The notes below the pieces were generated by a model that saw only the letters and a program-made list of their open reading frames with translations, did no database searches and had not been told where the DNA came from. Of a DNA stretch of 64,000 bases, positions 56,293 to 64,000 are shown piece by piece. The position numbers and the translations under genes are program-made. How positions within the stretch are numbered: position 1 is the stretch's first letter; the number at the start of each line of letters is the position of its first letter. Source of the DNA: Piromyces finnis (lineage: Eukaryota; Neocallimastigomycota; Neocallimastigomycetes; Neocallimastigales; Neocallimastigaceae); the NCBI GenBank assembly GCA_002104945.1, contig MCFH01000022.1, positions 62,001 through 126,000 of the forward strand, given 5' to 3'.

Positions 56293-57692
56293 TGTAGTGT
56301 CCCAAACAATAAAGAAAAAGGTACTTATAATAAAATTCTGTACCATTTTGATAAATAATGAAATTAATAAATATAAAATTATTATTATACCTGATTTTTA
56401 AGTTAACCCTAAAAGTAACTTAAAACAAGTTATAGTTTAATTAAGTACTTTACCAAAATTCTTAAATAAAATTAATCCTAAACACTGCATATATTTTGAT
56501 TATTGAAAGAAAATAATAAACTTTAATTAATCGAGATCAAAATATATAACTCTTGTTAAATTAATTGTTAAATTAAATATTTAATAACTTCGTTAGTAAA
56601 TTACACTTTAAAAGTAAACAAATATAATAATTCATGTTATAAAATAATATAATTAAACACCTTTATTAAAACATTAAAAATAATTATTACTTTAATTAAT
56701 TGTAAAATAAACAACTTTTTATATTCTTTAACTTTTAATTGTTTCTTTTATTGTTATTTTTAATTACTTTTAATTACTTTTATTGTAAATAGTTATTAAT
56801 TTTATTATTTTAATGTAAATAGTTTAAACTTAAAAAGAAAATATAAATACATGTAAATATTCTTATTTTAATCATTATTATTATTATTAATAAAGAAATA
56901 TTATATAGTTAGATTAATATTTTATAATTTTAATAATCACTTTTATACTTAAATAAATAAAAATTTTAAATATTTAAATATTAGAAAAACAAGTGTTTCT
57001 AATAAAACAATTTAGTGTTTTAACAAAACAATTTTATTAATTTTTATAAAAACGATCTTAAATCTTAATCAATATAACTTATATAGTTATAACAAAAGAT
57101 ATAATATAATAATCACTTTTTGAAGTAAAATTCAAAATTAAGATTATTATCAAATTATATCAATTCGTTACATAAATCTATTTTTAAAACTAAGTTAAAA
57201 TTATTAAACTATTCTAAATTTAAATAAAAAAGTATAATCTATTCTGAAATTAAATAAAAAGTATTTAAAATAATATTTTAATTATTTAAAATATTTGAAA
57301 TATTTAAATTTAATTAAAATTCTTTTATTCCTTAAACTTAAATATTTATCTTAATTTAAATTTAACGGAATTATTATAAAATAATTTATTATTAAATTAT
57401 TCCATAAAATTTATTCAAAAATTTTATAATCAGTTTTACTAAATATTAATTTATTATTTAATAATTAATAATTAATTATTAAATAATCTAAAGATATATA
57501 TTATATCTTTACATTAACTATATTAGTTTATTTTCTTTACCACTTGATTGGGTAAAGCAAATAAACTTCTTATTTAATTAATAACCATTAATATATGGTT
57601 ATGCATATATCTGGCCAATAAATGGTGACCAGAATATATGGTTTCAATTGAAATATTTGTGGGCAAACTTATGGCTACAAATATTTCTTACA
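56293..57692 (-). repeat. E5 3' LTR (left end uncertain)
   Basis: The minus-strand LTR starts TGTAAGAAATATTTG at 57692, directly after the polypurine tract. The far end is set tentatively at TGTAGTGTCCC (56293) from TG/CA ends; no second copy is in the window to confirm it. Confidence 0.45.
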
Positions 57693-57727
57693 ATGCCCCC
57701 CTAAAGAGAAAACCTAGACAGGGTTTT
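57693..57727 (-). promoter_or_regulatory. E5 polypurine tract and upstream hairpin
   Basis: Minus strand: hairpin AAAACC-CTGTCTA-GGTTTT (57727-57709), then CTCTTTAGGGGGGCAT before the LTR. It overlaps the end of the pol frame. Weaker match to the loop seen in E1, E2 and X. Confidence 0.55.
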
Positions 57728-60700
57728 GGACACTAACCATGAATTCCTGGTAGCATTTATCTTGAAATTCCTTGAGTAGCTTATCATAGTGGGAGTTCTT
57801 GTTGATGATATCAGCATCAACCCACTCTTGCCTAAAATCACTAAAGGTAGCTAAATATTGGTAGTTATCCTTCTTTCTTCGGGCATTCATGATTTTGATG
57901 ATTTTCTGGTAGCCCACTGGTGCAGGTGTTAGTTCTTCAGGTTTGTTATGGTAGGGTTCAAGTTCACTGATATGAAACACTGGGTAGACGTTGGGGAAAG
58001 GTGACTTGCTGATATCCAACCGGTAGTTTAGCTTGCTCTTATCAACCCCAATAACCTTGAAGGGTCCATACTTCCTTGCTTGTAGCTTGTAGAAAGGGAG
58101 AGGGTTGTAATTTTCTGGTTTTCTTAACCACACCAAGTCCAATAGCCTAATTTTTGGGAAGTTAAGTTCTCTTCTATGGTCCAAGTGGTCTAAGAACCGT
58201 GTTCTTGATATATCCAGCATGTGCTTTAAGTTACCTAAGTTGTGGGCAAAGCTATCTAATACAGGAGCTTCACCAAGTGAGTGAACAAGCTCTGAGTCTT
58301 GAGGGTTCATATGTACCTGGTAGTTATACAAGGCTAAGAATGGTGACTGCTTGGTAGAACTGTGTACTGCATTATTATAGCAGAACTCAGCCAAGTACAA
58401 GTACTTCAACCATTCAGCATCAAAGGTCTTCACAAAGCATCTAAGGTACATACTTACGTAGGAGTTGTTACGTTCTACCTGACCAACCGTTTCGTGATGG
58501 CTAGTGGTAGCAAGGTTTACTTCTACGCCAAAGAACCCCATAATGTCCTTCCATAACTTACTAGTGAACTGGACACCACGATCCGTAGTAACCGATTTAG
58601 GACAACCATGCAACTTGAATACATGTTGTAAGTACGCTAATGCTGTTTCTTTGGCAGTAGGCATACTCCTAAATCCTACTAAATGTATCATCTTGGTTAA
58701 CTTATCACTGCAAACCATGATACAACCCCTCCTAGTGACTTCCGGTGGTTCTGAAGGATCACTACCTGCTTTTCTTCGTTCCCTGATAGGTAAATCCGTC
58801 AGGAAGTCAATTTCTATTTCTTGCCAAGGCAAATCTGCAACATTTACCCTAGCAGCGCTACCGTACGGCTTGTGCCTATTGTCCTTTTGGGTACAACATA
58901 TGGTGCAAGCTTTTATATAACCCGCAACGTCATCCCTCATTTTTGGCCAGTAGTAGTTACTGGCTATCAGGTCATAAGTTTTATCTTTTCCCAGATGACC
59001 TGCTGTTTCACTATCGTGGTTAAGTTTTATGATTGTTTCTCTTAATACCTTTGGTACGTATGTACGTTCTGGTGCATCCTTTCTAACAATCAACCCATTA
59101 ATCATCAACCACTTCTTTTTGATGAGCTTGTGGCCTCTTTTTGCGTCAAGACCATCTCTAATTTCCCTAGCAAGCTCATCCGTGTTGTAAGCTTGTTTCA
59201 ATTCTCCCACAAAGCTTACTTCTAACACCGCATAGCACTCTTCTTCCACTGGTGGAAATTCTTTTACCTGTTCAGGTCGAAGGAGGCTAGCTTTTTCCAT
59301 CTCCAGTTGTATCTGTTCTGGAGATACCATTCTGGATAGGATATCGGCTCTACCATTCATTTTCCCTGGCCGATATATTATTTCGAAATTGTATGCAGCA
59401 AACAGCTCCTGCCATCTTGCTTGTCTTGCTGTCAACAACTGTGGTTTTGTGGCGAACAGGAGATTCCTATGGTCACTATATACTTAGACCTTATGTTTCG
59501 CACCCATCAACAGGTGTCGCCACTCGATGAAAGCATTCCTAATAGCCAACAACTCCTTTTCTGTGATGGAGTAGTTGATTTCTGCTTTCGTAAGCTTCTT
59601 GGAGTAGTAATACACATGGTGTAGTTCGTTGTCATCACCGAGTTGTGACAATACACCACCAACTACTAGACGATTGTCTATTAGCTTTTGTAGGACTCTT
59701 TTTAAATGCCCTACATGCTCTTCAAGTGACTTGGAGTAGATGATGATATCATCCAAGTACACCTGACAGCAGTCATTGATTTCCTCTGCCAACACCGTAT
59801 TGATGAACCCTTGGAACATGGCAGGAGCATTAGTCAACCCGAATGACATCACAAGATATTCGTAATGCCCAAACTTGGTTGAGAATGCCGTCTTGTATTC
59901 GTCACCTTCACGAATACGCACGAGGTTGTAGGCAGACTTCAAATCCAACTTGGAGAAGATAGTCGCACCTTTCATAGCTTCGAATACTTGACTAATGAGT
60001 GGTAAGGGGAAGGGGTTACGCACTGTTACCTTATTAAGACGCCTATAATCAATACATAATCGCCTTTCACCACTCTTTTTGGGCACGAATAATACAGGAT
60101 AACCTGCAGGACTCTCTGACTTTCTGATGAAGTCCTTTGTCAGGTTTTCCTCTATATATTCCTTCAGTGCTTTTTCTTCTTCTGGATTGAAGGGATATAT
60201 AGGCCCTTTATGAAGACTAGCATCCGGCTCCAGGTCGATCTTACAGTCGTAAGGACGATGTTCTGGTAGCTGATTTGCTATTTCTTCATTAAATGCTTCT
60301 TTGAAATTGTGGCAGTACTTCTCCACAATTTCTTCAGGCGTAGGTTGGTTTTTGTTTAAGTTTTCTTCCTGTACCAACCCTACGTAAATGTGATTTTTCT
60401 CTAAGTTCGACTCTTGTACCAACCCTCCTGAAACACAAGTTTTCTCTAAGTTGGATTTAAATGCCAACCCTCCGGAATCACATTTTTTCTCTAAGTCAAC
60501 ACTCCGTACCAACCCTACCGAAAGGGGATTTTTCTCTAAGTCAGAACTTTGTGTCAACCCTCCGGAAACGCGAACTTTCTGTAAGTTAGCACTTTGTACC
60601 AACCCTACTGAAATCACGGATTTCTCAAAGTTGGAACTCGATGCCAACCCTCCGGAACTTCCGTCCCTGGGTTCTCTTGCAGCCTTGTGGCTACCATTAC

Positions 60701-61339
60701 CCACGATTTCGGCTTCTATGTTTTCCGCAGTTACAGTTACCAGAGGCCTTCTTGCTTTTGCATTAGTAACTGTAGTTATGGGACTTAATTGAGTACAGTA
60801 GTAGATATCACCATCATTTATACCGTAACTGTTGGTATGTCCCTTTTCTTTATCATTATCCACTACGAAGTACCTCACTTGTGCATCTTTATCATAACCT
60901 CTGTAGATAAAGTGCTCATCCATGAATCCCAGTCCCACGATGATCATCTCCGGCATGTTGTCGGACAGGTTACAACTTGTGTTGAAACAGTATGGTTTAG
61001 CTTCCTGTTCACTAGATGGAGTTAATCACAACTTCAACTGCAAGTCGTCTGAGAACTGTTTTAACTCGATATCTCCATTAACAGTCCTAAATATGGCTGG
61101 TTTATTCACTACCTTAAACCCGAGTTTCTTTGCTAAGTTTGGGTGAATGAGGTTTGTAGTGGAGCCAGTATCATACAAGACTTCCACCCGTTTTGTATCC
61201 CGAGGGTTGCTTCTTGCGTTTATTTCGGCTACTAGTTGATTCTGACTGTAGTAGCTATTATTCACCGTTGGCTGACTAGCCATGGCTTTAGGTAAGGGAT
61301 TATTTCCAATACTAGAAGGTCCTTGCTTTGGTTGTGTAA
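57714..61339 (-). pseudogene. Ty3/gypsy element E5 pol, broken
   Basis: One frame open from the E6 insertion at 61339 to 57714, except for TGA at 61028-61026 and TAA at 59486-59484. Order: aspartic protease LYDTGS near 61170; a 15-aa x 7 repeat (60656-60342); RT with YLDDIIIYS; then a jump near 59660 from the RT end (KLIDNRLVV) straight into late RNase H (GGVLSQL), so the thumb/connection part and the first RNase H Asp, roughly 115-120 residues in E1-E3, are missing in frame; RNase H end; integrase with zinc site, EIDFLTD, TTDRGVQF and GQVERNNSYV; and a chromo-like tail. It has a higher GC content than its neighbours. Gag would lie beyond E6, outside the window. Confidence 0.9.
60342..60656 (-). 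repeat. Coding minisatellite in E5 between protease and RT
   Basis: Seven in-frame 45-bp units encode a 15-residue repeat of the form (S/Y)(G/V)GL-x4-NLEK-x3, for example SGGLVQESNLEKNHI. The units have diverged in sequence but not in length. No similar block lies at this position in E1, E2 or E3. Confidence 0.9.
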
Positions 61340-61939
61340 TGTTGACACTAGAAGAATAGATTAGGATATCTATTCTATTACAATAACACTAAATTTAAAA
61401 TAAAAATAAAAATTGTTTTATTAAAAATATCTTTTATTATAATAGAAATTTTATTAATAACAATTACATCGATAAAATGATGAAAAATATCTTCTATTTA
61501 TATTTTTCCTAAATACATTTATATTATATTATAACTATTTATTTAAAATATATTATTATTTAAAATCTACACTAAATTCTTAATTATTAATAAATATTTA
61601 AACTATAACTATTTTTAGTAAAATACAATTGGCAATTCAAATTAAGTACTATTTAATTTGAATATGTGCCCATGTATTATTGATATATTAATCATTTATT
61701 ATTTATCTATTTCTATAAAAAAAACAATACTAAAACTAGGGATTTAAATTGAGAATATTAATTTACTTGTTAAACATTAAAAATAAATTAATAATTTATT
61801 TTGTTTTAAACTTTAATTATTAATAAATAAATTATGTCTCATTTTCTTTTTCTGAATATAATTTGTGTAACTTAAACAATAATACTTGTGGCTTAAGTTA
61901 CATTAAAGATATCAAACAGAGGCGTTTGATATCTTTACA
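61340..61939 (-). repeat. E6 3' LTR
   Basis: 600 bp, TGTTGACAC...CTTTACA on the plus strand, adjacent to a polypurine tract (AGAGAGAGAGAT on minus). Left target bases TGTAA at 61335-61339 lie inside E5; the matching copy should lie beyond the window. Confidence 0.82.
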
Positions 61940-61975
61940 ATCTCTCTCTCTAAGTCGAGCTCCTGCGAGATTAAT

Positions 61976-64000
61976 TTATAAGTAATCTTTTCTCGAAGGA
62001 ATTTCAATTACAAATGGTTGGTATCTGTGCTTGATTAGATTACCAACTTTATTCTTTCTAATTTTCATGGAGGAGTCGTTCGACTTATATTTTGACTTTT
62101 TAGAGTTTCTTTCAAACTCTTGTATTAATTGTTTATCTGGAATCTGATCTTCAGAAATCCAAGTGGATTTGTCAAATCCTTTCCATGTTAACTTATAAAA
62201 TGTTTCACCATTAACAGATTTCATCTTTTCAATTTTCTCTGGAATTTTTTCAATTAAATCTGTGTTAAGGTGAATGTTCCTCTTCCTACGATTAGACCTG
62301 TCGTTAAACTTGTTTTCAAAGTATGGTTCTAACAATGAAACATGAAAGACTGGATGACATCTCATTGTCTTTGGATATTTCAATTTGAAAGCGAGAGAAC
62401 TAACTTTTCCAATTATCTCAAATGGGCCAAGCATTTGAGGTGCTAATTTTCTCTTTAGGTTAGTTCCAGGAGAATCTTTCAATAACCATACCTTCTTTCC
62501 CACTTCGAACTCCGGGGGAATCATTCTCTTCATATCGGCATATTTCTTATATGTTTCTTTTGCTTTTTCTAAGTTTTCTTTTAATAATTTAAAGTTTTCA
62601 TTCATATCAATTACTCTTTGTTCAGCTCTACTAGGTCTATCATTAGCTGGAATTTCTAAGCTGAACTTTGGATGAAAACCATAATTAGCAAAGATTGGAG
62701 ATTGATTTATAGATTGTTGTAAAGTATTATTATATGCAAATTCAGCAAATGGGATAAGATCAACCCAGTTATTCTGCTTTTTATTTATAAAACAACGGAA
62801 ATATTGTTCTAATATGCCGTTCACCCTCTCCGTTTGACCATCTGTCTGCGGATGGTTGGCAGTTGATAATGAATGATTGATATTAAGAAGGTCACAAAGT
62901 CTTGACCAAAAGTCAGAAGTAAATTGCGAGCCTCTATCAGAAATGATGGAATCAGGAAGACCATGCAAACGGAAGACATTAGCAATAAAAGCATCAGCAG
63001 CAATCGAAGCAGTAGGAAGACAACGTAAAGGAATGGCGTGAGCAAATTTAGTAAATCTATCGACAACAACCATGAGAGTTGTCATATCTCTGGACTTAGG
63101 AAGATCAACAATAAAATCAATAGAAATATCAGACCAGGGCCTACTGGGAGTGTCCAAAGGGGATAACAATCCATAAGGCTTATGTCTGGGGACTTTGGAT
63201 TTGCAACAAGTCACGCAAGATTTGATAAAAGATTTAACGTCTGAATGAAACCTTGGCCACCAAAAGTTTCTGGAAATCAGTTCAGTGGTTTTCTTAATAC
63301 CGAAATTACCAGCAGCAACAGAATCATGATGAAGTTCCAAAACTCTTGTCCTAAGAGATTTAGAAACATAAATAAGATTATTATATAACAAAAATCCCTC
63401 GTTATCAATAATAACTTTATCAATATTTTTAATAGGTGCATTACATGCAGAACCATTCATTTTAAATTGGACAATAGAATTATACAAATCGTCATTTTTA
63501 AGTTCTAATAAAATAGAATCGATTAACGGTTTGTTATCGCTATGATGAAACGAAATAGTAAGACAAGAAACATCAGAATTAATATTATTCTCTAAATGGT
63601 CACTTCTACGAGACAGGATATCAGGCTTACCGGATTTCTTTCCAGTTCTATAAATGAGTTTAAAATCAAATCTGGATAAGAACAAATTCCATCTAATTTG
63701 TCTCTGAGATAACATTTCAGGTTTTCTAGGAAATGTTAAATTCTTGTGATCAGTATAAATTATGAACGGATGGTGTGCACCTTCTAAATAATGACGCCAT
63801 TCTTCAAGAGCAACCACAATAGCCAAAAGTTCCTTGTCATATATAGGATAGTTTCTTTGACAACTCGTCAAACTTTTAGAAAGAAATGCAATAGGATGTA
63901 ATTTGCCATCAAATTCTTGAGAGAGAATAGCACCGACAGCATAATTACTAGCATCAGTTTCCACAATAAATTGTTTATTACTATCCGCATGTTTCAGAAT
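61976..64000 (-). CDS. Ty3/gypsy element E6 pol, RNase H-integrase part (partial)
   Basis: Open to the right edge of the window. It starts within RNase H (VETDASNYAVGAILSQ, DHKNLTF), then integrase with the zinc site (HHDSVAAGNFGIKKT...CVTCCKSK), catalytic SIDFIVD, SDRGSQF and GQTERVNGILEQ, and a C-terminal chromodomain-like segment (YKLTWKGFDKSTWISEDQ) with a basic tail. No stop or frameshift in the visible part. RT, protease and gag lie outside. It inserted into E5 and is the younger of the two. Confidence 0.92.
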   Translation of the reverse strand: MLKHADSNKQFIVETDASNYAVGAILSQEFDGKLHPIAFLSKSLTSCQRNYPIYDKELLAIVVALEEWRHYLEGAHHPFIIYTDHKNLTFPRKPEMLSQRQIRWNLFLSRFDFKLIYRTGKKSGKPDILSRRSDHLENNINSDVSCLTISFHHSDNKPLIDSILLELKNDDLYNSIVQFKMNGSACNAPIKNIDKVIIDNEGFLLYNNLIYVSKSLRTRVLELHHDSVAAGNFGIKKTTELISRNFWWPRFHSDVKSFIKSCVTCCKSKVPRHKPYGLLSPLDTPSRPWSDISIDFIVDLPKSRDMTTLMVVVDRFTKFAHAIPLRCLPTASIAADAFIANVFRLHGLPDSIISDRGSQFTSDFWSRLCDLLNINHSLSTANHPQTDGQTERVNGILEQYFRCFINKKQNNWVDLIPFAEFAYNNTLQQSINQSPIFANYGFHPKFSLEIPANDRPSRAEQRVIDMNENFKLLKENLEKAKETYKKYADMKRMIPPEFEVGKKVWLLKDSPGTNLKRKLAPQMLGPFEIIGKVSSLAFKLKYPKTMRCHPVFHVSLLEPYFENKFNDRSNRRKRNIHLNTDLIEKIPEKIEKMKSVNGETFYKLTWKGFDKSTWISEDQIPDKQLIQEFERNSKKSKYKSNDSSMKIRKNKVGNLIKHRYQPFVIEIPSRKDYL

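Overview
The window looks like nuclear DNA of an anaerobic gut fungus (Neocallimastigomycota). It is extremely AT-rich and has intron-less genes, eukaryotic tRNA genes without encoded CCA, many Ty3/gypsy LTR retrotransposons, and one secreted protein with five Cys-rich modules of the fungal (cellulosome-type) dockerin kind. The assignment to phylum rests mainly on those dockerins and on base composition.

Layout. 1-1.6 kb: 5' part of a decayed retroelement (E0, minus strand). 2.3-3.7 kb: a tRNA cluster (Ala, Thr, Gly) with a long (TAA)n tract, repeated almost exactly at 53.2-54.6 kb. 4.67-18.24 kb: a solo LTR (family Y, target duplication TTATA) split by a 12.8-kb insertion bounded by a perfect 48-bp direct repeat. 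The insertion carries five genes: an RNA polymerase largest-subunit N-terminal half that stops just after the bridge helix, an unrecognised 742-aa protein, a Cys-rich type I membrane protein, a secreted PI-PLC/ricin-lectin/dockerin protein, and an 82-aa TFIIS-like zinc ribbon. A large-virus (NCLDV-like) or other extranuclear origin is my inference from the non-host-like polymerase gene, its TFIIS-like partner and the discrete insertion; the dockerin gene argues for host contact.

18-64 kb is almost wholly retrotransposon. E1 (chromovirus, minus, killed by a 25-bp duplication) has its 5' LTR split by a family Y solo LTR, itself split by the young, intact element E3 (plus, gag and pol joined by a textbook -1 frameshift site). 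An integrase remnant (X) is split by the intact chromovirus E2 (minus). 42-48 kb is a graveyard of solo LTRs; 47.9-53.1 kb is a tandem array of five nearly identical LTRs that share one 5-bp target duplication. E5 (minus, stops and an internal deletion, a coding minisatellite) is split by E6, which runs off the right edge.

The strongest unexplained signals are (i) the 12.8-kb gene island, (ii) a ~210-nt multi-stem RNA in family Y LTRs, supported by compensatory changes across four copies, and (iii) a hairpin with a conserved loop and changing stem just upstream of the polypurine tract in several different element families.
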